Of a stretch of DNA of 64,000 bases, positions 50,940 to 60,039 are shown one piece after another. Numbering within the stretch: position 1 is the first letter of the stretch; each line of letters begins with the position of its first letter. This stretch comes from Rhodococcoides fascians A25f. GTDB taxonomy: Bacteria; Actinomycetota; Actinomycetes; Mycobacteriales; Mycobacteriaceae. Under the pieces are notes generated by a model. The model had not been told where the DNA came from. It was given only the letters and a program-made list of their open reading frames with translations, and searched no databases. Location: contig NZ_CP049744.1 of assembly GCF_000760935.2 (NCBI RefSeq), positions 4,557,501 to 4,621,500 on the forward strand, written 5' to 3'. The position numbers were made by a program, and so were the translations under genes.

Positions 50940-52079
50940 ATGACATTGCAGATCGGCTCACTGGAGTTGCGCAGCCCCGTCGTCCTGGCACCGATGGCAG
51001 GCGTCACCAACGTGGCTTTCCGGACGCTGTGCCGGGAACAGGAACTCGAGCGGGCAGGTAGCACGTCGGGCCTGTACGTCTGCGAGATGGTGACCGCCCG
51101 CGCGCTGGTCGAAAGACAGCCCGCCACGATGCACATGACGACCTTCGGCCCCACCGAAACTCCGCGGTCGCTGCAGCTCTACACCGTCGATCCGGACACC
51201 ACGTACGCCGCGGCGAAAATGATCGTCGACGACAATCTGGCCGACCACATCGACATGAACTTCGGCTGCCCGGTTCCGAAGGTCACTCGCAAGGGCGGCG
51301 GCGCCGCTCTGCCGTACAAACGCAACCTGTTCGGTCGTATCGTCGCCGCTGCCGTCAAGGCGACCGAGGGCACCGACATTCCCGTCACCGTCAAGTTCCG
51401 CGTCGGCATCGACGAGAACCACCACACGCACCTCGACGCAGGCCGAATCGCCGCCGACGAGGGTGCCGCCGCGGTGGCGTTGCACGCGCGAACCGCGTCG
51501 CAGCGCTACTCCGGTACCGCGGACTGGAACCAGATCGCCCGACTCAAGGAACACGTCACGGGTATCCCGGTGCTGGGCAACGGCGACATCTTCTCCGCCG
51601 CCGACGCGGTCCGCATGATGGCCGAGACCGGCTGCGACGGCGTCGTCGTCGGGCGAGGCTGCCTGGGCAGGCCGTGGCTGTTCGCCGAACTCAGCGCCCG
51701 CCTGAACGGCCGACCCGAGCCGGTTCCACCCACCCTCGGCGAGGTGGCCACGATCATCGCCCGGCATGCCGAGTTGCTCGCCGAGCACCACGGCGAGAAG
51801 AAGGGCCTGCGCGAGCTGCGCAAGCACGTCTCCTGGTACCTGCGCGGCTTCCCGGCGGGATCGGATCTTCGAGTCTCGATGGCGCTGGTGTCCACTCTCG
51901 GCGAGCTGGACGATCTTCTGGCGCAACTCGATCCGACCGTTCCGTTTCCCAAGGACGCAGAGGGGCCCCGCGGACGACAGGGCTCTCCGGGCGCGGTTTC
52001 TCTGCCCGACGGCTGGCTCGACGATCCGGAGGACATCTGCGTCCCGGCCGGTGCCGACCTGATGCACTCGGGCGGCTGA
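50940..52079 (+). CDS. dusB: tRNA-dihydrouridine synthase (DusB type)
   Basis: 379 residues. An FMN-dependent TIM-barrel enzyme that reduces uridines in tRNA D loops. Motifs: VVLAPMAGVTNVAFR (about 15-29), the catalytic Cys in MNFGCPVPKVTRKGGGAAL, HARTASQRYSGTADWNQI, LGNGDIFSAADAVRMM (phosphate binding) and VGRGCLGRPWLF. The C-terminal helical domain (about 260-340) binds tRNA; a Pro/Gly-rich tail of about 35 residues follows. Position fits M. tuberculosis Rv0823c. The preceding terminator makes it the start of a new unit, 118 bp before the LCP gene. Confidence 0.92.
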   Translation: MTLQIGSLELRSPVVLAPMAGVTNVAFRTLCREQELERAGSTSGLYVCEMVTARALVERQPATMHMTTFGPTETPRSLQLYTVDPDTTYAAAKMIVDDNLADHIDMNFGCPVPKVTRKGGGAALPYKRNLFGRIVAAAVKATEGTDIPVTVKFRVGIDENHHTHLDAGRIAADEGAAAVALHARTASQRYSGTADWNQIARLKEHVTGIPVLGNGDIFSAADAVRMMAETGCDGVVVGRGCLGRPWLFAELSARLNGRPEPVPPTLGEVATIIARHAELLAEHHGEKKGLRELRKHVSWYLRGFPAGSDLRVSMALVSTLGELDDLLAQLDPTVPFPKDAEGPRGRQGSPGAVSLPDGWLDDPEDICVPAGADLMHSGG

Positions 52080-52197
52080 TCCCCAGCTGACCGGCCCTCA
52101 CCTCGCACGAAGTGGACCATGCCGCTCGAGTCAGTACTATGGCTTGGATTGCCGAGTAGGCAACGCGTGCGTGTGATGGAAGGCCAGGTTCGAATTC

Positions 52198-54117
52198 GTG
52201 GGAGACGATCGAGAGTCGGGCCCGTCTGTGCCCGAGGGTCGCGCCCCATGGGAGCGCCCGCTTTCCTCAATCAGACAAAACGGAGAGCATCGGCCTCGCT
52301 CCGAACGCCCGTCCACACCGGACCAGGATTCACCACCGCAGCCGGGCGACAGCGGCAGGCTCGGTAAACGATCGCCGCGTAATGCCGACACCGTCTCGGT
52401 GGCCGAGTTGGTGGACAAGATGTCGCGGTCGGGATCGAGTCGTCGGGTACCCACCGAACGGCCCGAGACCGAAGAACCCACCGAGATCATCGCCCCGATC
52501 ACCGATTCCACGCCCCCACCCTCCCGGGCAGTACCACCGACGCCGCCGCATGCGGTACCGGAACCGGTGGGCGCGCCCGCCTCGGACCGCCCGGCGCTGA
52601 CGCGGTTGGCGATGAGCCGGGTGCGACGACGCAGGCGACTGCGGATGGTCGGCCGGAGTCTGGTGTCTCTCATCGCGATTCTCTCGGTGGCACTGACCGG
52701 AGTGGTGTGGGGATATCTCCGCAACACCGACCAAGGATTTCTTCAGGTCGCTGCGCTCGATCCCGACTCGACGGACGTCGTCGACGCCGCAGGTCAGTAC
52801 GGCGACGAGACGTACTTGATCGTCGGTACCGACACCCGCACCGGGGCCAGCGGCGAGGTCGGTGCCGGAACCGTCGCCGACGCCGAGGGAGCCCGCTCGG
52901 ACACGGTCATGCTCGTCAACATTCCGGCCGATCGCAGTCGCGTCGTCGCCGTGTCTTTCCCGCGAGATCTCGATGTGACGCGCCCCGAGTGCGAGCAGTT
53001 CGACAACGACACCAATACCTACACCGGTGAGATGTTCCCCGAGGCGTACGGCGACAAGCTCAACGCCACCTACGCGCTCGGTGGCCCCAAATGCCTGGTC
53101 AAGACGATCCAGAAGATTTCCGGTCTCCGCATCGGGCACTTCGTGGGAATGGATTTCGCCGGGTTCGAGTCCATGGTCGACGAGGTCGGCGGCGTCGAGG
53201 TCTGCACCGCGCAACCGTTGATCGACTACGAGCTCGGAGACGTACTGCCCAACCCCGGTACACAACGCATCGACGGGCGCACCGCGCTGAACTACGTCCG
53301 GGCTCGCAACGTCGAGTCCGAGGGCAACGGCGACTACGGCCGCATCAAGCGGCAACAACGCTTCCTGTCGTCCTTGCTCAGGTCCGCGCTCTCGAACAAG
53401 GTGCTGCTCGATCCGGGCAAGCTGAACGGATTCGTCAACGCGTTCACCTCGGACACGTTCGTGGAGAACGTCAAGACCCAGGACCTCGTGACGCTGGGCC
53501 GGTCGCTGCAGAACGTGGACGCCGGCGCGGTCACCTTCCTCACCATCCCCACCACCGGCACCAACGACTACGGCAACGAGATCCCCAACGACGAGGCGAT
53601 CGGCGCCATCTTCCAGGCGATCATCGACGACGATCCGCTGCCCGGCGAGGAACGCGCAGAGCCGGTGACCCCCGAATCCTCGGCTCCCCCCGCCGCCCCC
53701 GACACCCCGCTACTGGCCGTCGAACCAGGCACGGTGTCGCTCCAGGTGTCCAACGCGTCCGATATCGCCGGGATGGCACAAACAGCATCCGACGAGCTCG
53801 CGACCTACGGATTCCAGATCCTGACTGTGGGCAACTTCTCGGGCTCCGCCGCCCAGACCGTGGTGCGCTACTCCCAGGACCAGGAAGCGGCCGCAGCGAC
53901 CGTCGCATCGGCGATCCCCGGCGCAGCCATCGAGCTGGCTCCGAGCCTGAACAACGTCGTCGAGGTGGTGCTCGGCTCCAATTACCCCGGATACACGCAA
54001 TCCCCGACGGCGTTCGGCACCGCAATCGATGCCACACAGGTGGAGGGCACAACCGAGAGTGCGCCGCTCCCGGAAGATCTTTCGTTCACCAATGCCGCCG
54101 ACGACACGTGTGCCTGA
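52198..54117 (+). CDS. LytR-CpsA-Psr (LCP) family ligase with LytR_C domain
   Basis: 639 residues, GTG start. LCP enzymes join glycopolymers such as arabinogalactan to peptidoglycan. About 150 polar, Arg/Pro-rich cytosolic residues precede one membrane helix (SLVSLIAILSVALTGVVWGY). The LCP domain (about 190-385) has DTVMLVNIPADRSRVVAVSF, PRDLDVTRPECEQ, RIGHFVGMDFAGFESMVDEV and RARNVESEGNGDYGRIKRQQ, with the Arg/Asp residues that hold a pyrophosphate. The end (about 505-590) is a LytR_C domain of about 90 residues. TACTAT (52135) resembles a -10 element. Position matches Rv0822c. Confidence 0.93.
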   Translation: MGDDRESGPSVPEGRAPWERPLSSIRQNGEHRPRSERPSTPDQDSPPQPGDSGRLGKRSPRNADTVSVAELVDKMSRSGSSRRVPTERPETEEPTEIIAPITDSTPPPSRAVPPTPPHAVPEPVGAPASDRPALTRLAMSRVRRRRRLRMVGRSLVSLIAILSVALTGVVWGYLRNTDQGFLQVAALDPDSTDVVDAAGQYGDETYLIVGTDTRTGASGEVGAGTVADAEGARSDTVMLVNIPADRSRVVAVSFPRDLDVTRPECEQFDNDTNTYTGEMFPEAYGDKLNATYALGGPKCLVKTIQKISGLRIGHFVGMDFAGFESMVDEVGGVEVCTAQPLIDYELGDVLPNPGTQRIDGRTALNYVRARNVESEGNGDYGRIKRQQRFLSSLLRSALSNKVLLDPGKLNGFVNAFTSDTFVENVKTQDLVTLGRSLQNVDAGAVTFLTIPTTGTNDYGNEIPNDEAIGAIFQAIIDDDPLPGEERAEPVTPESSAPPAAPDTPLLAVEPGTVSLQVSNASDIAGMAQTASDELATYGFQILTVGNFSGSAAQTVVRYSQDQEAAAATVASAIPGAAIELAPSLNNVVEVVLGSNYPGYTQSPTAFGTAIDATQVEGTTESAPLPEDLSFTNAADDTCA

Positions 54118-54154
54118 GTTCATTCATGCTCCGTTAACCCTCGGGACAGGGAAC

Positions 54155-54169
54155 AGGTCAGTGTGACCT
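54155..54169. promoter_or_regulatory. Perfect palindromic operator at the phoU promoter
   Basis: AGGTCA-GTG-TGACCT is an exact 6-3-6 inverted repeat. It abuts TACTAA (54169-54174), a -10-like element nine bases before the phoU ATG. A bound protein would block RNA polymerase. The binding protein is unknown; the site is not a PHO box. Confidence 0.7.
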
Positions 54170-54183
54170 ACTAAACTTCGCTC

Positions 54184-54858
54184 ATGCGCGTCGCCTACAA
54201 CGAACAGATGAACGAGCTTGCCGATCTCCTCGGAGAGATGGCGAGCCTGGCTGGTACGGCCATGGAGAAGGCCACCCAGTCACTCCTCCAAGCAGACCTG
54301 GTGCTCGCCGAGCAGGTCATTTCCGAGCACGACAAGATCACCGAGCTCAGCGCGGTGTGCGAGGAGAAGGCTTTCACGCTCCTCGCCCTGCAAGCGCCCG
54401 TCGCAGGCGATCTTCGTTCGGTGGTGGCCGGCATTCAGATCGTCGCCGACATCGACCGGATGGGCGCACTCGCCCTGCACGTCGCGAAGATCACTCGCCG
54501 CAGACACCCGAACCATGCCCTCCCCGAGGTCGTCAACGGGTACTTCGCCGAGATGGGACGCCTCGCCGTTCAGATCGGCGCGTCCGCACGCGAGGTCCTC
54601 GAGACACGCGACCCCGAGCGCGCTGCGAAGTTGCAGGAGGAAGACGAGGCGATGGACGATCTGCACCGTCACCTCTTCACCGTTCTGATGGACCGTGAGT
54701 GGAGCCATGGCGTCGCAGCTGCGGTGGACGTGACTCTGCTGGGTCGCTTCTACGAACGCTTCGCCGATCATGCTGTCGAGGTCGGCCGACGAGTGATCTT
54801 CCTCGTCACCGGCCAGCTTCCGGTCGACCTGCACCAGAACAACATTCCCACCTCGTAG
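54184..54858 (+). CDS. phoU: Phosphate transport regulator PhoU
   Basis: 224 residues in two three-helix bundles. The PhoU repeat (E/DxxxD) occurs at [20 protein letters not shown] with [20 protein letters not shown] in the first half, and [20 protein letters not shown] with [20 protein letters not shown] in the second. PhoU links Pst transport to its sensor kinase and represses the Pho response when phosphate is plentiful. It is convergent to pstB, sharing a terminator. Mycobacteria have two copies; this one matches phoY2 (Rv0821c) by position. Its promoter carries a palindrome and the transcript looks leaderless. Confidence 0.95.
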   Translation: MRVAYNEQMNELADLLGEMASLAGTAMEKATQSLLQADLVLAEQVISEHDKITELSAVCEEKAFTLLALQAPVAGDLRSVVAGIQIVADIDRMGALALHVAKITRRRHPNHALPEVVNGYFAEMGRLAVQIGASAREVLETRDPERAAKLQEEDEAMDDLHRHLFTVLMDREWSHGVAAAVDVTLLGRFYERFADHAVEVGRRVIFLVTGQLPVDLHQNNIPTS

Positions 54859-54927
54859 TACCGCTCACGTCGAGTAGCGCTGCCCGGCAGCGCTACTCGA
54901 TGTCCGTATCAGGGCAGGCGCACAACG

Positions 54928-54970
54928 AGAAGAACCCCCGTCGAGCTTTCGCTCGGCGGGGGTTCTCTTC
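54928..54970. terminator. Bidirectional terminator between phoU and pstB
   Basis: Hairpin with arms GAGAAGAACCCCCG and CGGGGGTTCTCTTC, extended by TCGAGC/GCTCGG, lies between the convergent genes. It serves both directions. Confidence 0.9.
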
Positions 54971-54981
54971 GCGGTATGTGG

Positions 54982-55758
54982 CTATCCGAAGCGGCCGGAG
55001 ATGTAGTCCTCGGTGGCCTTCTGCGTCGGGTTGGAGAAGATCTTCTCGGTGTCGTCGATCTCGATGAGCTTGCCCGGCTTACCGGTCGCCTCGAGGTTGA
55101 AGAAGCCGGTCTGATCGCTCACGCGCGCAGCCTGCTGCATGTTGTGCGTGACGATGACGATCGTGAAGTCCTGCTTGAGTTCCTGGATAAGGTCCTCGAT
55201 TGCCAGTGTCGAGATGGGGTCCAGAGCCGAGCACGGCTCGTCCATCAGCAGCACATCGGGCGAGACGGCGATGGCACGAGCGATGCACAGACGCTGCTGC
55301 TGACCACCGGAGAGGCCGCCACCGGGCTTGTCGAGGCGGTCCTTGACCTCGTTCCAGAGGTTGGCGCCCTTGAGTGAGCGCTCGGCGATCTCGTCGAGTT
55401 CCTTCTTGCCGCGGCCGCCCTGCAGCTTGAGGCCCGCCACGACGTTGTCCTTGATGGACATCGTCGGGAACGGGTTGGGGCGCTGGAAGACCATGCCGAT
55501 GGTGCGGCGCACACCCACGGGATCGACGCCGTTGCCGTAGATGTCCTCGCCGTCGAGCAGCACCGAGCCCTCGACGCGGGCACCGGGGGTTACCTCGTGC
55601 ATGCGGTTGAGCGAACGCAGGACGGTCGACTTACCGCAGCCCGACGGTCCGATGAACGCGGTGACGCTGCGCGGCGGTACGGCCAGGGTGACGTCGGAGA
55701 CGGCGTGGAACTTGCCGTAGTAGATGTTGACGTCTTTGAGATCGAGACGCTTTGCCAT
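54982..55758 (-). CDS. pstB: Phosphate ABC transporter ATP-binding protein
   Basis: 258 residues. Walker [15 protein letters not shown] (about 33-46), signature [14 protein letters not shown], Walker [13 protein letters not shown] and the PstB-typical [17 protein letters not shown] are all present. It powers phosphate import with PstA/PstC. It is the last gene of pstSCAB, 37 bp after pstA. In M. tuberculosis the homologue by position is phoT (Rv0820). Confidence 0.97.
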   Translation of the reverse strand: MAKRLDLKDVNIYYGKFHAVSDVTLAVPPRSVTAFIGPSGCGKSTVLRSLNRMHEVTPGARVEGSVLLDGEDIYGNGVDPVGVRRTIGMVFQRPNPFPTMSIKDNVVAGLKLQGGRGKKELDEIAERSLKGANLWNEVKDRLDKPGGGLSGGQQQRLCIARAIAVSPDVLLMDEPCSALDPISTLAIEDLIQELKQDFTIVIVTHNMQQAARVSDQTGFFNLEATGKPGKLIEIDDTEKIFSNPTQKATEDYISGRFG

Positions 55759-55795
55759 GTTCTTCGTTCCTTACGGTTCGCTGGAGTCGGGTGGG

Positions 55796-56704
55796 TCAGA
55801 AGTTCTTGGGCGAGAAGAACTTCGAGACCAACTTCGCGCCGATGTTGAGTATTGCGACGATCAGGATCAGCGTCAGGGCTGCTCCCCACATGCGCTCAGC
55901 GGTGAGCACGCCGGTTCCTGCCTTCTGCAGGTCGACCATCATGAGCGGCAGAGACGTCTGCGGCCCTTCGAAGATGTTGAAGTTGATGGCGGTGGCAGAT
56001 CCCACCAGGATCAGCACCGGTGCCGTCTCGCCCATCACGCGGGCCAGGGCCAACATGATTCCGGTGACGATTCCGGACAGCGCGGTGGGGATGACGATCT
56101 TCGCGATGGTCTTCCACTTCGGCACACCGAGTGCGTAGGACGCCTCGCGCAGGTCCTGCGGAACGATGCGCAGCATTTCTTCCGCCGAGCGCACGATCAC
56201 CGGGATCATCAGCAGCACCAGAGCGAATGCGACGGCCACACCGGAGCGCTGGAAGCCGAAGGTGGCGATCCAGAGCGCGTAGATGAACAGGGCCGCGACG
56301 ATGGACGGCACACCGGTGAGGATGTCGACCATGAAGGTCGTCACTCGGGCCAGCCGAGTACCTACGCCGTATTCGACGAGGTAGATGGCGACGAAGATGC
56401 CGATCGGGATGGAGATGACGGCGCAGAACAGTCCTTGCAGGAGAGTTCCGACGATGGCGTGATACGCGCCGCCGCCTGCGATGAACTGGGTGACGCCGGC
56501 CTGCGAGTTCTGCCACCAGGTGGGTGAGACCACGGCAGAGAGACCGCGGGAGATCACCGTGTAGAGCACCCAGATCAGCGGTACGAGAGCGACCAGCACC
56601 GAGAGGCTGACGAGAATCGTCGCCGCCAGGTTGGACGCCTTGCGCCTGGCGCTGACGCCCTGGAACGTGGGTTCCTTGACGGGCTTGTCCATGGTTGCAG
56701 TCAT
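55796..56704 (-). CDS. pstA: Phosphate ABC transporter permease PstA
   Basis: 302 residues with six helices. The binding-protein-dependent transport loop reads LREASYALGVPKWKTIAKIV (EAA motif, about 185-205), which docks on PstB. VEYGVGTRLARVTTFMVDIL and GVPSIVAALFIYALW are typical PstA segments. The ATG is 3 bp from the pstC stop, so the two are tightly coupled. With PstC it forms the membrane channel for inorganic phosphate. Confidence 0.95.
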   Translation of the reverse strand: MTATMDKPVKEPTFQGVSARRKASNLAATILVSLSVLVALVPLIWVLYTVISRGLSAVVSPTWWQNSQAGVTQFIAGGGAYHAIVGTLLQGLFCAVISIPIGIFVAIYLVEYGVGTRLARVTTFMVDILTGVPSIVAALFIYALWIATFGFQRSGVAVAFALVLLMIPVIVRSAEEMLRIVPQDLREASYALGVPKWKTIAKIVIPTALSGIVTGIMLALARVMGETAPVLILVGSATAINFNIFEGPQTSLPLMMVDLQKAGTGVLTAERMWGAALTLILIVAILNIGAKLVSKFFSPKNF

Positions 56705-56707
56705 GGG

Positions 56708-57754
56708 TCAGTCCTTCTTTCCGGCGATGGCGGCGCGAGCACCGGCGTTGACGACGAAGGTCAGGACGAAGAGCACCAGACCGGCGGCGATGTAGGCACC
56801 TGCCTGCAGCGGGTTGTTGAACTCGCCTGCGGCCAGTGCGATCTTGGTGGCGAATGTGGAACCGCCGTCGAACAACGTTCCGCCGAAGGTCGCCTGGGTG
56901 CTGCGGATGATGATGTACAGCGCGATGGTCTCACCGAGCGCGCGGCCGAGGCCGAGCATCGAGCCCGAGACGAATCCGGACTTACCGAACGGAATGACCG
57001 TGGTGCGCACGACCTCCCAGCGAGTGGCTCCGAGCGCGAGGGCGGCTTCGACCTGGCCCTTCGGCGTCTGGATGAACACCTCACGGGTGACGGCGGCGAT
57101 GATCGGCAGGATCATCACGGCGAGCACGATGCCACCGGTGAAGATGGTGCCGCCGCCGGCGATCGACACCGATCCGGTGCTGAAGAGTGGGAACCAGCTC
57201 AGCGACGAGTTCAGCCATTCGGCGAACGGACTGATGGCGGGCGCGAGGACGTAGAGACCCCAGAGACCGAAGACGATCGACGGGACCGCGGCCAGCAGAT
57301 CGATGATGTAGCCGAGCGGTCCTGCGACTCGCTTGGGTGCGTAGTTCGTCAGGTAGATGGCGATGCCGAGAGCGACCGGCATCGCGAGAATCAGCGCGAA
57401 CAGAGACACGGTGACGGTGACCAGGAAGAGGTCGAGTACACCGAACACCATTGCGGAGGTGTCGGATGTGTCCCAGGCGCCGTTGTAGGTCAGGAAGTTG
57501 ACCGTGTTGTTCGACAGTGAGGGGATCGCGCGCCAGAGCAGGAAGATTCCCACGGCGGCGATCAGGGCGATGATGAAGATGCCCGAGCCCGTGGCCAGGC
57601 CTCGGAAGATCCGGTCACCGGGACGTGTGACGGTTCCCGACGTTTTCTTGTCTGACAATTGTGGTTCTTCCGGTTTGTGCGCGGCACCCGTGGAGGGCAC
57701 GGTAGCCGCGGAGGGGACGCCGGTCATCGAGTGGGTGTCGCTCATACCGCTCAC
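56708..57754 (-). CDS. pstC: Phosphate ABC transporter permease PstC
   Basis: 348 residues. After about 50 polar residues (with Met alternatives in MSGMSDTHSM) come six to eight helices. The docking loop VEAALALGATRWEVVRTTVI (about 235-255) and the GLWGLYVLAPAISPF segment identify PstC. ALGETIALYIIIRSTQA is the conserved closing helix. It lies 78 bp after pstS; that gap holds a perfect hairpin that may lower expression of the downstream transport genes relative to pstS. Confidence 0.95.
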   Translation of the reverse strand: MSGMSDTHSMTGVPSAATVPSTGAAHKPEEPQLSDKKTSGTVTRPGDRIFRGLATGSGIFIIALIAAVGIFLLWRAIPSLSNNTVNFLTYNGAWDTSDTSAMVFGVLDLFLVTVTVSLFALILAMPVALGIAIYLTNYAPKRVAGPLGYIIDLLAAVPSIVFGLWGLYVLAPAISPFAEWLNSSLSWFPLFSTGSVSIAGGGTIFTGGIVLAVMILPIIAAVTREVFIQTPKGQVEAALALGATRWEVVRTTVIPFGKSGFVSGSMLGLGRALGETIALYIIIRSTQATFGGTLFDGGSTFATKIALAAGEFNNPLQAGAYIAAGLVLFVLTFVVNAGARAAIAGKKD

Positions 57755-57779
57755 TGTCTCGTGTGGGGGTCGAGGACGG

Positions 57780-57817
57780 TCTTGCTTCGGCTCGCGATGT
57801 CGCGAGCCGAAGCAAGA
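57780..57817 (-). promoter_or_regulatory. Strong hairpin between pstS and pstC
   Basis: An 18-bp perfect stem, arms TCTTGCTTCGGCTCGCGA and TCGCGAGCCGAAGCAAGA, with a 2-base loop, 15 bp after the pstS stop and before pstC. No T-run follows. It likely stabilises the pstS mRNA end or causes partial termination. Confidence 0.85.
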
Positions 57818-57832
57818 TTACGTCTCATTGAA

Positions 57833-58933
57833 TCAGGCGATCGCTTCGATAGCGGTGACCAGGCGTTCCTTGAATGCGTCGGGCAGCGGGACGTAGCCGG
57901 CTGCCTCGAGGCCCTCCTGGCCCTCGTTGGCTGCACTGAGCAGGAAGGACTTGACGGCTGCCGTGGTGTCGGCGTCGTAGCCCTTCGAGCACACGATTTC
58001 GTAGGTCGCGAGGACCAGCGGGTACGTGTCGGCTGCGTTGCTGGCGTACAGGCCGTCGATGTCGATGACGAGGTCGTTGCCCTCACCCTTGAACTTCGCG
58101 GCGTCGATGGCCTTGCCTGCGGTCTCGCTGCTCAGCTCGACCGGTCCGTTGCCGAAGTCGACGGCTGCCTTGCCCAGGCTCTCCTGGTCGGCGAAGCCCT
58201 TCTCGACGTAGGTGATCGCACCGGGGGTTGCGGCCACGGCCTGGGCGACGCCCGAGGATCCGTTGGCACCTTCACCGACTCCGCCGGCCCAGTCGGAGCT
58301 GTGGTTCAGGGTCCAGGCCTCGGGAGCGGATGCAGCCAGGAAGCGCTGGAAGTTGTCGCTGGTGCCCGAGGAGTCGGAGCGGTAGACCGGGGTGATCGCG
58401 GTCGACGGGAGCGTTGCGCCCTCGTTGAGTGCGGCGATGGCCGGGTCGTTCCAGGTGGTGATCTTGCCGGTGAAGATCTGGGCGATGACGTCGGGGTTCA
58501 GCACCAGATTGTCGACACCGTCGACGTTGTAGGCCACTGCAACCGGGCCGAAGACCAAGGGCAGGTTCCAGGCCGGGTTGTTTGCGCAACGAACGGCAGC
58601 CTGGGCGGCCTGATCGTCCTTGATCGACGAGTCGGATCCGGCGAAGTCGACGAGACCGGCGACGAACTGCGTGCGGCCGTTACCCGAGCCGCTGGTGGTG
58701 TACTCGACGGCCTTGCCGGCGCAGACGCCGGAGTAGATCGAGGTGAAGTTGGACATGGCGTTCTGCTGAGCGGACGAGCCTTCACCGGTCAGCGGGGACT
58801 TGCCTTCGCAGGTAGCCGAGGACTGTGATGCGCCGTCCGTGGTGGCGACGTTCGCGTCGCTACCGCATGCGGCCAGCAACATGGCACTGACTGCCACTGC
58901 ACTCATGAGAGCACCGTTGCGCTTGAGGTTCAC
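57833..58933 (-). CDS. pstS: Phosphate-binding lipoprotein PstS
   Basis: 366 residues, GTG start with GGAGGAAA upstream. The signal peptide ends in a lipobox (MLLAACG, Cys23), followed by a Ser/Thr linker. Phosphate-site motifs: LTGEGSSAQQNAMSNF (about 51-66), TTSGSGNGRTQF (phosphate loop), DFAGSDSSIKDDQAAQ, VYRSDSSGTSDNFQRFLA. It captures phosphate outside the membrane for PstCAB. Highest expression under phosphate limitation is expected because a PHO box lies about 160 bp upstream. First gene of the operon. Confidence 0.97.
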   Translation of the reverse strand: MNLKRNGALMSAVAVSAMLLAACGSDANVATTDGASQSSATCEGKSPLTGEGSSAQQNAMSNFTSIYSGVCAGKAVEYTTSGSGNGRTQFVAGLVDFAGSDSSIKDDQAAQAAVRCANNPAWNLPLVFGPVAVAYNVDGVDNLVLNPDVIAQIFTGKITTWNDPAIAALNEGATLPSTAITPVYRSDSSGTSDNFQRFLAASAPEAWTLNHSSDWAGGVGEGANGSSGVAQAVAATPGAITYVEKGFADQESLGKAAVDFGNGPVELSSETAGKAIDAAKFKGEGNDLVIDIDGLYASNAADTYPLVLATYEIVCSKGYDADTTAAVKSFLLSAANEGQEGLEAAGYVPLPDAFKERLVTAIEAIA

Positions 58934-59091
58934 CTGTTTCCTCCGAGGAATCTTGGGCCGTGTTCACGCCTCGGGCCTGATCGGCCGAGCAGTGACTGTG
59001 TGGGTGCCGGCTCGAAAGAAACCTCGCACCAGGCGGCGTTGGTTGCCGCCCAGAGAGAAAGGTAAGGGCAGGTGGTAGACGTTTACCCCCG

Positions 59092-59113
59092 CGTGGGTGA
59101 ACGGAAGATGAAC
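59092..59113 (-). promoter_or_regulatory. PHO box upstream of pstS
   Basis: On the minus strand two 11-bp direct repeats, GTTCATCTTCC and GTTCACCCACG, match the actinobacterial PHO-box form GTTCAYC with 11-bp period that is bound by PhoP/RegX3-type regulators. Confidence 0.85.
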
Positions 59114-59133
59114 ACCGCGCTGGAAATGTCCGT

Positions 59134-60039
59134 TTAGACGGTACGCGCGTACGCGGCGTCCACGTGGTAATTCGTGAACCCGAGCTTGGTGTAAGTGTGT
59201 ACCGCGGCAGTGTTGTCGGCCTCGACGTACAGCATGATCTGACCCAGTTCGCGGCTACGCAGGTAGTGCAGGCCCGCCAGCGTCAACACTCGACCGAGAC
59301 CACGGCCCTGGGACTGCGGATCGATACCGACGACGTACACCTCACCGATGGCCGGCTCGGTGCCCTCGGCCGAATGAACTTTTGTCCAGTGAAATCCCAG
59401 CAGGTGGTCGCTGCCTTCCTCGAACGCCAGGAACAGGCCCGCCGGATCGAACCAGGGCTCGTCTCGTCGCGCAGCAATGTCGCGGTCGGTCCAGCCACCC
59501 TGCTCGGGGTGCCACGAGAATGCCGCATTGTTCACCCGCAGCAGCTCTGCGTCGTCCTGATGACCACGATAGGTTCGCAGCGTAATACCGTCCGACACAA
59601 CAACATCGGGGAGATCAGGACTGGCCGATGCCCGACGCATCTGCAGCAATTCCCGAACCACCTTCAGCTCCAGACGAGCTGCAACGGACTGCGCCGCGGC
59701 GATGTTGCCATGCGCCCAGATTCGCGCATCCGAGCCGATATCGAGTGCGCGAGAAACCAATTCGCGACCAATACCGCGACCGCGAGAAGAAGGATCGACC
59801 ACCGCCTCGGCCATCCCGTCGGCGATTCCGGCGTAGCCGACAACGCGATCACCTTCGGTGGCGACGAGACGAACGACGTTCTCGCCGGCGTCGACCGCCT
59901 TCACCGCCTGCTCCGAGAGCGGCGCGGTGCCGTCGACTTCCGTTGCGCGAGAAAGGATCCGATGAACCTCGTCGGAAACCCGAGAAGACGGTGCGTCGCC
60001 GTCGATGGGATGGACGCCGAACGCAGTATCCGAACTCAT
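59134..60039 (-). CDS. mshD: Mycothiol synthase
   Basis: 301 residues with two GNAT domains. It adds the acetyl group to cysteinyl-glucosaminyl-inositol, the last step of mycothiol synthesis. The N-terminal half has VDPSSRGRGIGRELVSRAL (about 85-103); the C-terminal catalytic half has GIDPQSQGRGLGRVLTLAGL (about 236-255), both acetyl-CoA loops, and FSWHPEQGGWTD plus YVEADNTAAVHTYTKLGFTN. Length fits the family. Its start follows the glnR stop directly (no gap), so both are one operon. The pstS control region lies just downstream. Confidence 0.96.
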   Translation of the reverse strand: MSSDTAFGVHPIDGDAPSSRVSDEVHRILSRATEVDGTAPLSEQAVKAVDAGENVVRLVATEGDRVVGYAGIADGMAEAVVDPSSRGRGIGRELVSRALDIGSDARIWAHGNIAAAQSVAARLELKVVRELLQMRRASASPDLPDVVVSDGITLRTYRGHQDDAELLRVNNAAFSWHPEQGGWTDRDIAARRDEPWFDPAGLFLAFEEGSDHLLGFHWTKVHSAEGTEPAIGEVYVVGIDPQSQGRGLGRVLTLAGLHYLRSRELGQIMLYVEADNTAAVHTYTKLGFTNYHVDAAYARTV

